Positions 17,166-26,877 of a stretch of DNA of 64,000 bases are shown in pieces. Position numbers and translations under genes: made by a program. Numbering within the stretch: the first letter of the stretch is position 1; each line of letters begins with the position of its first letter. The notes below the pieces were generated by a model. That model was not told the origin of the DNA. It saw nothing but the letters and a program-made list of their open reading frames with translations, and did no database searches. Location: contig NZ_QJUI01000008.1 in the NCBI RefSeq assembly GCF_004327285.1, positions 1-64,000 on the forward strand, read 5' to 3'. The stretch comes from Phytopseudomonas daroniae. GTDB lineage: Bacteria > Pseudomonadota > Gammaproteobacteria > Pseudomonadales > Pseudomonadaceae.

Positions 17166-18649
17166 CGCTGCGTTTGGTCATCACCACCTATCACAAGCTG
17201 ACTCCCGGGCAACGGGCCGAGGTCGAGCTCGATCGGGGTGAGCTGAAAATCGGGCGCAGCGTCGGCAATGATTGGGTGCTGCCGGATCCCGAACGGCTGG
17301 TGTCCAGTCAGCACTGCGTGATTCAGTACCGCGACGGCATCTACTACATCACCGACACCAGCACCAATGGCGTGATTCTGCAGAACGCCGGTACGCGCCT
17401 GCGTCGCGGCAGCAGTGAGCCGCTCGAAGATGGCGAGGTGCTGAAGATCGGCGAATACGAGATTCGCGTGCAGATCAGCGGCATTGCGCTGGCGGCCGCG
17501 CCTGCACCGAGTGGCGCGACGGATGACCCGTTCAACAGTTTCGAGGCACTGCTCAACCGCAGCGCGCAGCCACTCGAGATGCCGCCGGTCAATGCCCCCG
17601 CAGCGTCCGTTACACCATCGCCACGGCGCGATTCGCCGTTCGACACCAAGCCGGATCTGTTCGATTTCCTCAGCCCTCCGGCGGCCGTGGCGCCATCGGT
17701 CTCCGATCACCTACCGGCCCAGCACCATGATTTTCGGCCACCCCGACCGTCGCAACCGGCGGCGCCTGCAATCGATACGGCTACGCCGCCTACCCCTCCG
17801 GCCTCGGTGATTCCGGCGGATTGGGATCCTTTCGCTGATCTTCAGGCCGCCTCTGCGCCGCCGATTCCCGATCCGTTCGCCGAGACGTCGAGGGGCGAGG
17901 CAGTGGCGGTGCCGGATCCGTTTGCCGAGTTGCCGCCGATGCCCGCCGTGGAAATCCCCGCCTTCGCAGTGGATGAGCCGCCGGTGCAACCGCTGCCGGT
18001 TGTCGAGCCGATAGTGGCACCTGCACCTGCACCTGCACCTGCAGCGCCGGCTGCCGATGATGGTGAGCTGATGGAGGCATTCCTGCGTGGTGCCGGTCTG
18101 CAGCAACTGCGTCTGGATCGTGCCGCCGCTGCTGCGCAAATGGAGGCCATCGGACGCAGTTACCGCCTGATGGTCGAAGGGTTGATCGACGTGTTGCGTG
18201 CTCGCGCCAGTCTCAAGGGCGAGTTCCGTATGGCGCAGACCATGATCCAGCCCATACAGAACAATCCACTGAAGTTCGCGCCCAATGTCGACGAAGCGCT
18301 GCTGTTGCTGCTACGCCACGACAATCAGGCGTTCATGGCGCCCGATCAGGCGGTTGGCGAGAGTTTCGACGACCTGCGTGCTCACCAACTGGCCCTGATG
18401 GCTGGCGTGCAGGCGGCCATCAAACATTTGCTCGCGCGGTTTGAACCGAGCGAGCTGGAAGGGCGTCTGAACAAGCCGAGCGGCCTCTCGGCCCTGCTGC
18501 CCAATGGCCGCCGCGCCCATTACTGGGAACTGTTCACCGAACTCTACGCGACCATTTCCCAGGAGGCCGAAGACGGTTTTCAGGAGCTGTTCGGTCGCGA
18601 GTTCAGTCGTGCTTATGAGGAACACATCGCACGATTGCGAGGCCGTTGA
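17162..18649 (+). CDS. fha1: FHA-domain T6SS scaffold Fha1 (TagH)
   Basis: The product has 495 aa. An N-terminal FHA domain (about 25-100) keeps the phosphothreonine-binding pattern GRS (Arg32), SSQH (48-51) and TNG (68-70). A long Pro/Ala-rich linker (about 120-300) includes DPF repeats and a PAPAPAP run. A C-terminal ImpI/VasC-type domain (about 310-495) begins ELMEAFLRGAGL. In P. aeruginosa PpkA phosphorylates Fha1, which then triggers assembly and ClpV recruitment. The ATG at 17162, with AAGGAG upstream, was chosen over an in-frame upstream start at 17099 because conservation begins MPLRLVITTYHKL. Confidence 0.94.
   Translation: MPLRLVITTYHKLTPGQRAEVELDRGELKIGRSVGNDWVLPDPERLVSSQHCVIQYRDGIYYITDTSTNGVILQNAGTRLRRGSSEPLEDGEVLKIGEYEIRVQISGIALAAAPAPSGATDDPFNSFEALLNRSAQPLEMPPVNAPAASVTPSPRRDSPFDTKPDLFDFLSPPAAVAPSVSDHLPAQHHDFRPPRPSQPAAPAIDTATPPTPPASVIPADWDPFADLQAASAPPIPDPFAETSRGEAVAVPDPFAELPPMPAVEIPAFAVDEPPVQPLPVVEPIVAPAPAPAPAAPAADDGELMEAFLRGAGLQQLRLDRAAAAAQMEAIGRSYRLMVEGLIDVLRARASLKGEFRMAQTMIQPIQNNPLKFAPNVDEALLLLLRHDNQAFMAPDQAVGESFDDLRAHQLALMAGVQAAIKHLLARFEPSELEGRLNKPSGLSALLPNGRRAHYWELFTELYATISQEAEDGFQELFGREFSRAYEEHIARLRGR
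18017..18040 (+). repeat. Hexanucleotide repeat gcacct, four copies, inside fha1
   Basis: Four exact copies of gcacct encode part of a Pro-Ala run in the fha1 linker. A change of unit number keeps the frame and would only change linker length. Confidence 0.75.
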
Positions 18650-18701
18650 GATCACCCGGCTCGCGCTGTCGCGAGCCAGCTGCACCTACTGAGGAAGCGT
18701 T

Positions 18702-19169
18702 ATGCAAAGGATTCTGACACTGCTGGTTTTTCTGCTGCTCGGCGCCTGCGCGTCCGGCCCGGGCAAGCCGGTACCCACTACCGTTGAGCTGCAGGTGCAG
18801 GCCAGCCGCGATCTCAACCCGGCGCTCGAGGGTGCGGCAGCGCCGGTATGGGTGCATGTCTATCAGTTGCGCAATGCCTCGACCTTTTCCCGTGCCGACT
18901 TCTTCTCGCTGGTCGACCGTGCCGACGCCACCCTGGCCGGCGAGCTGATCGAACATGATCGTTTCGTGGTGCGCCCCGGTGAAACCCAGCGCAAGTCACT
19001 GACCCTGGATGATGCCACCCGTCACCTCGGTGTGATCGTGGCCTATCGCGCCCTCGACCGCTCGGTCTGGCGTCAGGTCATCGAAATCCCTGCCCATCAG
19101 GCAAGCGCCCTGCGCCTGCAGCTGGACGCCTATGCCATCAGCGCCATGCCGCTGACCCCTCTTGAGTGA
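18702..19169 (+). CDS. tssJ: T6SS outer-membrane lipoprotein TssJ
   Basis: The 155-aa lipoprotein has signal MQRILTLLVFLLLGAC with a strong lipobox (LGAC, Cys16). TssJ anchors the TssJLM membrane complex to the outer membrane by binding the TssM C-terminus. The transthyretin-like body shows VWVHVYQLRNASTFSRADFFSLVD, typical of SciN/TssJ. An ATG at 18702 follows GGAAGCGTT. tssK begins 14 bp after its stop. Confidence 0.93.
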   Translation: MQRILTLLVFLLLGACASGPGKPVPTTVELQVQASRDLNPALEGAAAPVWVHVYQLRNASTFSRADFFSLVDRADATLAGELIEHDRFVVRPGETQRKSLTLDDATRHLGVIVAYRALDRSVWRQVIEIPAHQASALRLQLDAYAISAMPLTPLE

Positions 19170-19183
19170 CTGGAGACCCATTC

Positions 19184-20518
19184 ATGTCCTGGAACAATCG
19201 TGTCGTTTGGTCGGAGGGGATGTTCCTGCGGCCGCAGCACTTCCAGCAGCAGGATCGCTACATCGAAACCCTGGTGGAAGGACGTAACCATGCTTCGCAG
19301 CCTGGCGCCTGGGGTTTTTCCCAATTGCTCATCGACAGCGCGCTGCTGACCCAGGGCAAGTTGGCGATTCTGTCGGCGCGCGGCCTGTTGCCGGATGGCA
19401 CGCCGTTCAACATTCCCGAGAACGATGCTGCGCCGATTCCGCTGAACATCGATGACAGCCTGCGTGATGGCGTGGTCTACCTGGCCCTGCCACTGCGTCG
19501 TGCTGGCGTGCGCGACACCGTGGAAAGCGGCGAGAGCCTGGGCTCGGCCCGTTATCAGAGCAGCGTGCACGAGGTGCGTGACGACAACTCCTCGCTGGAA
19601 AGTCGTGCGCCGGTGGCCATCGGTTCCCTGGCGCTGCGCCTGATCACCGAACGTGACGGCCTCGACGAGCATGCGGCGATCGGTATCGTGCGCGTGGTGG
19701 AAAAGCGCGAAGACCGCAGCCTGCTGCTGGACGACAGCTACATCCCGCCGCTGCTCGACGTCAGCGCCTCGCGGCCGCTCTCGGCGTTTCGAAACGAACT
19801 GCTCGGCCTGCTGCACCAGCGCGGTGAAGCCCTGGCGGGTCGGGTGGTCGCTTCCGGTGCCGGTGGCGCGTCGGAAATCGCCGATTTTCTGCTGCTGCAA
19901 CTGGTCAACCGTGCCCAGCCGCTGGTCGCGCACCTGGCGCGCATCACGCCGCTGCATCCCGAAGTGCTGTACCGCGAGCTGGTGGCGCTGGCCGGTGAGT
20001 TCGCCACCTTCACGGCCAGCGAGCGGCGACCGGGCGAATACCCGGTCTATGAGCACGACGATCTGACCACCACCTTCGCACCGGTGATGCTGGCCCTGCG
20101 TCAGGCGCTGTCGATGGTCATCGACAGTCGCGCCATCCCCATCCCCATCGTCGAGAAATCCCATGGCGTGCATGTGGCGATGCTGGCCGACAAATCCCTG
20201 CTCGATTCCGCCAGTTTCATCCTGGTGGTACGTGCGGACGTGCCGGGCGAGAGCCTGCGCAGCCATTTCCCGCAGCAGGCCAAGATCGGTTCGGTGGAGC
20301 ACATCCGCGATCTGGTCAACCTGCAACTGCCGGGCATCGGCCTGCTGCCGCTGCCGGTGGCGCCACGCCAGTTGCCGTACCACGCCGGCTCCAACTATTT
20401 CGAACTGGATCGGGGTAGCGACCACTGGAAGCAGCTGATCCACTCCGGCGGCTTCGCTTTCCATATCGCTGGCCAGTTCCCTGGTCTGAACCTGGCCTTC
20501 TGGGCCATCCGAGGCTGA
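19184..20518 (+). CDS. tssK: T6SS baseplate-membrane connector TssK
   Basis: The 444-aa TssK (ImpJ/VasE) is the trimeric protein joining the baseplate wedges to TssL/TssM. The diagnostic start MSWNNRVVWSEGMFLRPQHFQQQDRY is complete, and FELDRGSDHWKQL is conserved near the C-terminus. The ATG at 19184 has TGGAG upstream; a GTG-type start at 19166 would overlap tssJ and adds unconserved residues. Confidence 0.96.
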   Translation: MSWNNRVVWSEGMFLRPQHFQQQDRYIETLVEGRNHASQPGAWGFSQLLIDSALLTQGKLAILSARGLLPDGTPFNIPENDAAPIPLNIDDSLRDGVVYLALPLRRAGVRDTVESGESLGSARYQSSVHEVRDDNSSLESRAPVAIGSLALRLITERDGLDEHAAIGIVRVVEKREDRSLLLDDSYIPPLLDVSASRPLSAFRNELLGLLHQRGEALAGRVVASGAGGASEIADFLLLQLVNRAQPLVAHLARITPLHPEVLYRELVALAGEFATFTASERRPGEYPVYEHDDLTTTFAPVMLALRQALSMVIDSRAIPIPIVEKSHGVHVAMLADKSLLDSASFILVVRADVPGESLRSHFPQQAKIGSVEHIRDLVNLQLPGIGLLPLPVAPRQLPYHAGSNYFELDRGSDHWKQLIHSGGFAFHIAGQFPGLNLAFWAIRG

Positions 20519-20524
20519 CGCGCG

Positions 20525-21874
20525 ATGACCATCGACGATCCATTTGGTGCCTTGCCCGGCCAGCCCGGCAAAGCACACGACCAGGCGGGCAACGACCGCA
20601 CCATGATCATGCCGCGGCCGGGTGGCCGCGCGGCCGAGCCCTCGCGGCCCACCTCCGTCGGTTCGCCGCCGCCGGCCATGCCCAGTGCGCCGCCACTGGC
20701 CGCACGGGGTCTTGGCCTGAATCCCATCGAGGCCGCCGCCGGGCCGATGCTGGCGCTGCTTACCCGGCTGCGCAGCACCATCGCCCATCCGGCGCCAGCC
20801 AGCCTGCGTGCGCAACTGCTCGGCTACCTGCGCCAGTTCGAGGACAAGGCGCGTGCCGCCGGGGTTGCCCAGGATGAAGTGATGCTGGCGCGTTACGTGC
20901 TCTGCACCGCGCTCGACGAGGCCGTGCTCAGTACGCCCTGGGGCAGCGCCAGTGACTGGAGCAAGCAGAGTCTGCTGATCACCCTGCACAACGAGGCCTG
21001 GGGTGGCGAGAAAGTCTTCCAGCTACTCGATCATTGCTTGCAGAACCCACGCCAGCGTCTGAACCTGATGGAGCTGTTGTATCTGTGCCTCAGCCTCGGC
21101 ATGGAAGGGCGCTACCGGGTCATGCAGGATGGCCGCAGCCAGCTCGATGCGCTGCGCGAGCGGGTCGGTGCGACCATTCGCAGCACCCGTGGCGAGATCG
21201 AGCGCGAGCTGTCGCCGCACTGGCGGGGCCTGCTGGTGGCGCGTGACCGTCTGCGCCAGTTCCTGCCGCCCTGGGTGGCGGTTGCCATCGGTCTGGCGAT
21301 CCTGCTGTTGCTGCTGTTCGGCCTGCGCATGAAGCTGGCCGCCGAAGCCGAGCCGGTATTTCGCAACCTGCACGCCCTGGGCGACGTGCCGGTGCAGACC
21401 ATCGACCGTCCGGCACAGCAGCCGCGCATCGTCGAGCGTCCGCGCCTGGCCGGCTTCCTGGCCGAGGAGATTCGCGCGCAGAGGGTCGCGGTGGAAGACG
21501 CCGTCGACCGTTCCGTGGTGACCATCCGTGGTGACCAGTTGTTCGCCTCCGGCAGTGCGTCGATTGCCGATGATTTCCAGCCACTGCTGTTGCGCATCGC
21601 CGAAGCCATTCGCCAGGTCAACGGCCAGGTGCTGGTCACCGGGCACAGCGACAACCGTCCCATCGCGACGCTGCGTTATCCGTCCAACTGGAAGCTCTCC
21701 CAGGATCGCGCCCAGCAGGTGATGGACGTGCTGGCGGCCAAGACCGGCCAGCCCGCGCGCTTCCGTGCCGAGGGCCGCAGCGACACCGAGGCGGTGGCCT
21801 CGAACGATACGGCGGAGGGCCGCGCGCGTAACCGCCGGGTCGAAATCACAGTCTTTGCGGAGGGCGTCGAGTGA
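20525..21874 (+). CDS. tssL: T6SS inner-membrane protein TssL with OmpA-like peptidoglycan-binding domain
   Basis: The product has 449 aa and is of the extended TssL type. A Pro/Ala-rich N-terminus (1 to about 65) precedes a cytoplasmic DotU domain (about 70-240; VLCTALDEAVLSTPWG, SLLITLHNEAWGGEKVF). One transmembrane helix follows at about 253-272 (VAVAIGLAILLLLLFGL). The periplasmic OmpA/MotB-like domain (about 330-445) has GHSDNRPI and SNWKLSQDRAQQVMDVL, and anchors the complex to peptidoglycan. It ends overlapping the GTG of tssM. Confidence 0.95.
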   Translation: MTIDDPFGALPGQPGKAHDQAGNDRTMIMPRPGGRAAEPSRPTSVGSPPPAMPSAPPLAARGLGLNPIEAAAGPMLALLTRLRSTIAHPAPASLRAQLLGYLRQFEDKARAAGVAQDEVMLARYVLCTALDEAVLSTPWGSASDWSKQSLLITLHNEAWGGEKVFQLLDHCLQNPRQRLNLMELLYLCLSLGMEGRYRVMQDGRSQLDALRERVGATIRSTRGEIERELSPHWRGLLVARDRLRQFLPPWVAVAIGLAILLLLLFGLRMKLAAEAEPVFRNLHALGDVPVQTIDRPAQQPRIVERPRLAGFLAEEIRAQRVAVEDAVDRSVVTIRGDQLFASGSASIADDFQPLLLRIAEAIRQVNGQVLVTGHSDNRPIATLRYPSNWKLSQDRAQQVMDVLAAKTGQPARFRAEGRSDTEAVASNDTAEGRARNRRVEITVFAEGVE

Positions 21875-24800
21875 AGGCGTTTTTCGGTTTCATGGCCCGC
21901 TGGGTCATGCCGGTTTTGGGGTTGCTGGCGCTGAGCCTGGTGATCTGGTTCGTTGGCCCGCTGATCGCCATCGGCGGCTTCGAGCCGCTGGCCGGCAGCA
22001 CTGCGCGCTGGACGCTGATCGTCCTGTTGTTCGCCCTGTGGGCGGCCTGGCGGGTGATGCGCATCATCCAGGCGCGGCGCAATGCGGCCAAGGTCATGCA
22101 GGGACTGGTGGAGGTCGCGCCGGATCCGACCAGCGTAGCCACCGCGGAAGAGCTGGCCACCCTGCGCCAGCGCATGGACGAAGCCCTGGGGCTGCTCAAG
22201 CGCGCCAAGCTCGGTGGCGGTGAGCGGCGCAATCTCTACGAACTGCCCTGGTATGTGATCATCGGCCCGCCCGGTTCCGGCAAGACCACCGCGCTGGCCA
22301 ATTCCGGGCTGCGCTTCCCGCTGGCCGAGCAGATGGGTGCCGGTGCGGTACGGGGCGTCGGCGGCACGCGCAATTGCGACTGGTGGTTCGCCGACGAGGC
22401 GGTGCTGCTCGACACTGCCGGGCGTTACACCACCCAGGACAGCCATGCCGCAGTGGACAAGGCCGCCTGGCTGGGCTTCCTCGACCTGCTCAAGAAACAG
22501 CGCTCGCGTCGGCCCATCGACGGCGCTTTCGTCGCCATCAGTCTGTCCGATCTGCTGCTGGGCAGCGACAGCGAGCGGGCGGCGCACGCGGTGGCCATCC
22601 GTGCGCGGGTGCAGGAGCTGTATACCCAGCTCGGTGTGCGCTTCCCGGTCTACGTGATGCTCACCAAGCTGGATCTGGTGCCCGGTTTCATGGAGTTCTT
22701 CGACGGTCTGAGCAAGGAGGAGCGCGCTCAGGTCTGGGGCATGACTTTCACCCTCGATGACGGCAAGAGTGCCGAAGGCCCGCTGCAGGTGTTCCGCAGC
22801 GAGTTCGATGCGCTGGAACTGCGCCTCAACGAGCGTCTGGTCGAGCGCCTGCAGCAGGAGCGCGACCCCGCGCGTCGCGACCTGATCTATGGCTTCCCGC
22901 AACAGTTCGCCGCTCTGCGTGAAGCGCTGGCGGGCTTCCTCGACGGTGTATTCAAACCCAATCCCTATGAGGAGCGGGTGCTGCTGCGCGGCGTTTACCT
23001 GACCAGCGGCACTCAGGAAGGCAGCCCGATCGATCGTTTGATCGGTGCCATGGCGCAGAGCATGAGCCTCGACCGTCAGCACCTGGCACGCCAGACCGGC
23101 ACGGGGCGCAGCTATTTCATCGAGCGCCTGCTGCGAGACGTGGTGTTCGGCGAGCGCGGTCTGGTCGGCGCCAACCCCAGGGTGGAACGGCAGAAACGCT
23201 GGCTGGCGCGGGGTGTCATCGCTGCCACCGCCATTCTGGTGCTCGGCACTGCCGCGGTATGGTTCGCCAGCTTCCGCGCCAACCAGGCCTATATCGCCGC
23301 CGTGGATGCGCGGGTGCAACCGCTGCGTGGCGAGCTGCAGGCGCTGAGCCCGGCACAGCGCGAAGTCCTGGCGGTGCAGCCGCTGCTCAACGCCATCCGC
23401 AATGTCAGCGGCGATGCACCGGGCTGGGCCGAGGGCTTTGGCCTGTACCAGGGCGATATGCTCGACAGCGAAGCCTCCAGCGTTTACCGCAAGCTGTTGA
23501 TCGCGGTCATGGCACCACGGGTGCTGGCGCGGCTGGAGGAGCAGTTGCGTACCGGTGGCAATTCGGACTTCCTCTACGAAGGCCTCAAGGCCTATCTGAT
23601 GCTCGGCGAATCCGAGCATTACGATGCCGACTTCATCAAGGCCTGGGTCGCCCTCGACTGGGATCGCAGCCTGCCGCGCGATCTGCAGCCGGAGCAGCGC
23701 GAGGCGCTGAACCGGCATCTTGTGGCGTTGTATGACCGTCAGCCGCCGGTGGTGCGTCTCGACGAGCACCTGGTCGAAGACGTGCGTCGGCAACTGCAGC
23801 GGCTGTCCGTCGAGCAGCGCGCCTACGACCGGGTGAAACGCCAGAAACTGCCCGAAGGCATCCCGGACTTCCGCCTCAGCGATGCCGCCGGTCGTGATGC
23901 CGCGCTGGTGTTCACGCGCAAGAGTGGTAAGCCGCTCAACGAACCGCTCAGCGGCTTCTACACCCAGCGCGGCTACCGTGAGGCTTTCCTCGTCGGCAGC
24001 GTCAGCCAGGCCGGCACCCTGGCCGAAGAGCAGTGGGTTCTCGGTCGCAGTCTGGACGGACAGAATGCTGTCGCCCTCGGCCTGGAAGTTCGTCGCCTCT
24101 ACGTGCAGGACTACATGCGCCAATGGGATGCGCTGCTCGCCGATATCGACTTCGTGCCGGTGACCAGCGTGGCCCAGGCCGCGGATGTGCTGCGCGTGCT
24201 GTCGGGGCCGACGTCACCGCTGAAGAAGCTGCTGCAGGCCGTCGCCAAGGAGACCGATCTGCAGAAGGAAGAACGGCTGGTCGCGGAGAAGCTCAAGGAG
24301 CGTGGTGGCGATACCGTCGACCGCCTCAAGCAACAGCTCGGCTCCCTGGTCGGCCAGCCCGAGGAGGGCGTGGCCAATGCCCTGACCACGGAGATGGATC
24401 CGATCACCGCGCACTTCGCCGAGCTCAATAGCCTGGTCGAAGAGGGCGATGGCCAGAGCCCGGCCATCGATGCCCTACTGCAGGATCTCAACGCGCTCTA
24501 TGTGCAGGTCAGTGCCATGAGCGGCGCCAGCGGCGAGGCGCTGCTCGGCGAGTCGCGCAACCAGACCACTGCCGCCGCCGATCAGGTGCGCCTGAGCGCC
24601 GAGCGCCAGCCGCCGCTGGTGCAGGGCTTCCTCAAGTCGGTGGTCGGTTCGACCACCGGCACCATGATGGGCGGCATCCGCAACCAGCTGAATGCCGCCT
24701 GGATGAGTGAGGTGGTGTCGGTATATCGGCAGTCCCTGGCCGGCCGCTATCCACTGGATCGCGGCAGCAGCCGTGATGCGACCCTGGACGACTTCGGCCA

Positions 24801-25386
24801 CTTCTTCGGCCAGGGCGGGGTGCTCGACAGCTACTTCCGCAAGTACCTGCAGCCTTATGTGGATACTTCGGCGAGCACCTGGCGCTGGCAGCCCGGTGCC
24901 GCGCAGAAGCTCGGCATCGGCAGTGGCGTACTGCAGACCTTCCAGCGGGCCTCGACCATTCGTGAGGCGTTCTTCCGTTCCGGCGGCACCCAGCCGATGG
25001 TGCGCTTCGAGCTGAGGCCGGTGGCGATGGACTCCAGCATCGAGCAGTTCCAGCTCGACCTCGACGGCCAGCAGTTCAGCTACGACCACGGCCCGGCACG
25101 ACCGGTCGCCATGCAATGGCCGAGCAGCAACGGCAGCGGTGTGGTGCGCCTGAACATTTCACCGGCGTCGGTCACCGGCCGCTCCGGAATCACCCTGGAA
25201 GGGCCCTGGGCCTGGTTCCGACTGCTCGATCAGTCGGATCTCGCCCAGGGTAATTCGCCGGATCGTTTCACCCTGCGCATGCGTGTCGACAACGCGAGCA
25301 TTTCCAGCGAACTGCGCGCCAGCAGTGCATTCAATCCATTCCGCCGCCAGGTCGTCAGCGGTTTCAGCCTGCCGGAGCGTTTGTGA
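21871..25386 (+). CDS. tssM: T6SS inner-membrane protein TssM (IcmF)
   Basis: The 1171-aa IcmF-family core of the membrane complex has two N-terminal transmembrane helices (about 10-35 and 47-63). A cytoplasmic NTPase-like domain carries an intact Walker A (GPPGSGKTT, 132-140), and a third helix lies at about 446-466. A long periplasmic part ends in the beta-rich domain that binds TssJ. Some TssM proteins have lost the Walker motif; this one keeps it. The start is a GTG at 21871 overlapping the tssL stop (GTGA), and the stop overlaps tagF. Confidence 0.96.
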   Translation: MKAFFGFMARWVMPVLGLLALSLVIWFVGPLIAIGGFEPLAGSTARWTLIVLLFALWAAWRVMRIIQARRNAAKVMQGLVEVAPDPTSVATAEELATLRQRMDEALGLLKRAKLGGGERRNLYELPWYVIIGPPGSGKTTALANSGLRFPLAEQMGAGAVRGVGGTRNCDWWFADEAVLLDTAGRYTTQDSHAAVDKAAWLGFLDLLKKQRSRRPIDGAFVAISLSDLLLGSDSERAAHAVAIRARVQELYTQLGVRFPVYVMLTKLDLVPGFMEFFDGLSKEERAQVWGMTFTLDDGKSAEGPLQVFRSEFDALELRLNERLVERLQQERDPARRDLIYGFPQQFAALREALAGFLDGVFKPNPYEERVLLRGVYLTSGTQEGSPIDRLIGAMAQSMSLDRQHLARQTGTGRSYFIERLLRDVVFGERGLVGANPRVERQKRWLARGVIAATAILVLGTAAVWFASFRANQAYIAAVDARVQPLRGELQALSPAQREVLAVQPLLNAIRNVSGDAPGWAEGFGLYQGDMLDSEASSVYRKLLIAVMAPRVLARLEEQLRTGGNSDFLYEGLKAYLMLGESEHYDADFIKAWVALDWDRSLPRDLQPEQREALNRHLVALYDRQPPVVRLDEHLVEDVRRQLQRLSVEQRAYDRVKRQKLPEGIPDFRLSDAAGRDAALVFTRKSGKPLNEPLSGFYTQRGYREAFLVGSVSQAGTLAEEQWVLGRSLDGQNAVALGLEVRRLYVQDYMRQWDALLADIDFVPVTSVAQAADVLRVLSGPTSPLKKLLQAVAKETDLQKEERLVAEKLKERGGDTVDRLKQQLGSLVGQPEEGVANALTTEMDPITAHFAELNSLVEEGDGQSPAIDALLQDLNALYVQVSAMSGASGEALLGESRNQTTAAADQVRLSAERQPPLVQGFLKSVVGSTTGTMMGGIRNQLNAAWMSEVVSVYRQSLAGRYPLDRGSSRDATLDDFGHFFGQGGVLDSYFRKYLQPYVDTSASTWRWQPGAAQKLGIGSGVLQTFQRASTIREAFFRSGGTQPMVRFELRPVAMDSSIEQFQLDLDGQQFSYDHGPARPVAMQWPSSNGSGVVRLNISPASVTGRSGITLEGPWAWFRLLDQSDLAQGNSPDRFTLRMRVDNASISSELRASSAFNPFRRQVVSGFSLPERL

Positions 25387-26042
25387 GTACGCCAGGTTTC
25401 TACGGCAAACTGGCCGTACGTGGAGATTTCATTCATCGCGGTCTTGCGCCGGGCTTCGTCGAGGCCTGGGACAACTGGCTGACGACAGGTATCACCGCCA
25501 GCCGGCAGACGCTGGGCGAAGCCTGGCTGGACGCCTATCTGGTCAGTCCGCTCTGGCGTTTCGCGATTGCGCCTGGCCTGCTCGGTCAGGAGGCTTTCTG
25601 CGGGGTGATGATGCCCAGCGTCGATCGGGTCGGTCGTTACTTTCCACTGACCATCGCCCTGGCTCTGCCGGTACAGACCGATCTCGGTCACCTGCTCAGC
25701 GAGACCGACGACTGGTTCGAGCGGGCCGAGGCCCTGTTGCTCTCGACCCTGGAGGCCGATGCCGACGCAGATGCCTTCGAGCACGGCGTGGGCGCCCTGG
25801 GCAGCCCGCTGCTGGCACTTGGTAGCGTGCCACGCCGGGATACCAGCGGCGCTGAGATCTGGTCTGTGGATAACCCGCGAGCCCGCGGCCTGGCCCTCAT
25901 GCAGCAGGCCAGCAGCGGCGCCAGCCTGTGGTGGGGGCGCGGTTCCGAGCGCGTCGCGCCTGGCCTGGTGCGTTTCGCGGGGCTGCCACCGGCCGAGGCC
26001 TTCTGCCGCCTGCTCGGTGAGTCTGCGGGAGGCGAGGCATGA
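25383..26042 (+). CDS. tagF: T6SS post-translational repressor TagF (ImpM family)
   Basis: The product has 219 aa. The start MSTPGFYGKLAVRGDFIHRGL and WRFAIAPGLLGQEAFCGVMMPSVDRVGRYFPLT are characteristic of TagF/ImpM. In P. aeruginosa TagF holds the H1-T6SS inactive, apparently by sequestering Fha, independently of the phosphorylation route. The GTG at 25383 overlaps the tssM stop and the end overlaps pppA. It is not fused to the phosphatase, unlike in Agrobacterium. Confidence 0.93.
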   Translation: MSTPGFYGKLAVRGDFIHRGLAPGFVEAWDNWLTTGITASRQTLGEAWLDAYLVSPLWRFAIAPGLLGQEAFCGVMMPSVDRVGRYFPLTIALALPVQTDLGHLLSETDDWFERAEALLLSTLEADADADAFEHGVGALGSPLLALGSVPRRDTSGAEIWSVDNPRARGLALMQQASSGASLWWGRGSERVAPGLVRFAGLPPAEAFCRLLGESAGGEA

Positions 26043-26767
26043 GTCCGTCGAGCGTTACCCAATACCATTCCTCCAGCCACACCCATGTCGGCATGGTGCG
26101 CAAGATCAATGAGGATGCCTGCCTGGATGCACCGGATAATGGCCTGTGGGCTGTCGCCGATGGCATGGGTGGGCACGCCAGCGGCGATTACGTCAGCAGC
26201 CTGATCATCGACAGCCTGCGTGCGTTGCCGCCCAGCGCCGTGCTGAGCACTTACGAAGGGGCGTTGATCGACACCCTGGATCAGGTCAACCAACAGGTAC
26301 GCATCGAGGCCGAGAAGCGTGGCGGAGCGACCATGGGCAGCACCGTGGTGGTGCTTGCCGCGCGCGGTGCCGAAGCGCTGTGCCTGTGGGCCGGCGACAG
26401 CCGACTGTACCGGCTGCGCAACGGTGACCTGCACCCCATCAGCCGTGATCACAGCTACGTTCAGGAACTGGTCGACAGCGGCCTGCTCGACGACGAAGCG
26501 GCGCGCAGCCACCCCATGGGCAATATCGTCACCCGGGCCCTGGGCGTGCAGGATGACCTGCAACTGGAAACCGCCCGCCTGGAAGTACGCCCTGGCGATA
26601 CCTTTCTGCTCTGTAGCGATGGCTTGAACAAGACGGTCGAGGATTACGAATTGCGCGAGGTGCTGGGGCACGAGGATCCGTACCAGATGGTGCGTAGCCT
26701 GGTGCACCTTGGCTTGACCCGAGGTGCTCCGGATAATATTACCGCCGTGGTGATCAAGGCCGCCTAG
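26039..26767 (+). CDS. pppA: PP2C-type protein phosphatase PppA (Stp1)
   Basis: The 242-aa PPM-family Ser/Thr phosphatase opposes PpkA by dephosphorylating Fha1. The metal-binding motifs are present: VRKINEDACLD, WAVADGMGGHASGDY, the GDSRLYRLRNG block and SDGLNKTVEDYEL, with a closing DNITAVVI. The ATG overlaps the tagF stop (ATGA). An approximately 110-bp gap separates it from ppkA. Confidence 0.95.
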   Translation: MSPSSVTQYHSSSHTHVGMVRKINEDACLDAPDNGLWAVADGMGGHASGDYVSSLIIDSLRALPPSAVLSTYEGALIDTLDQVNQQVRIEAEKRGGATMGSTVVVLAARGAEALCLWAGDSRLYRLRNGDLHPISRDHSYVQELVDSGLLDDEAARSHPMGNIVTRALGVQDDLQLETARLEVRPGDTFLLCSDGLNKTVEDYELREVLGHEDPYQMVRSLVHLGLTRGAPDNITAVVIKAA

Positions 26768-26877
26768 TGCTCACTCGGGGCGCTCGTGGAGTTGCCCCTG
26801 GAATACGCTGATCTGCCAATCATTCTAAATATTTGCCGTATCCGAGTCGTTCGGGACGGTCTTGGAAGACCAAAAGC

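Noticed and set aside
19130..24123. Minus-strand open frames of 619 and 815 codons
   Set aside because: They are shadows of tssK, tssL and tssM; no ribosome site or protein family is visible.
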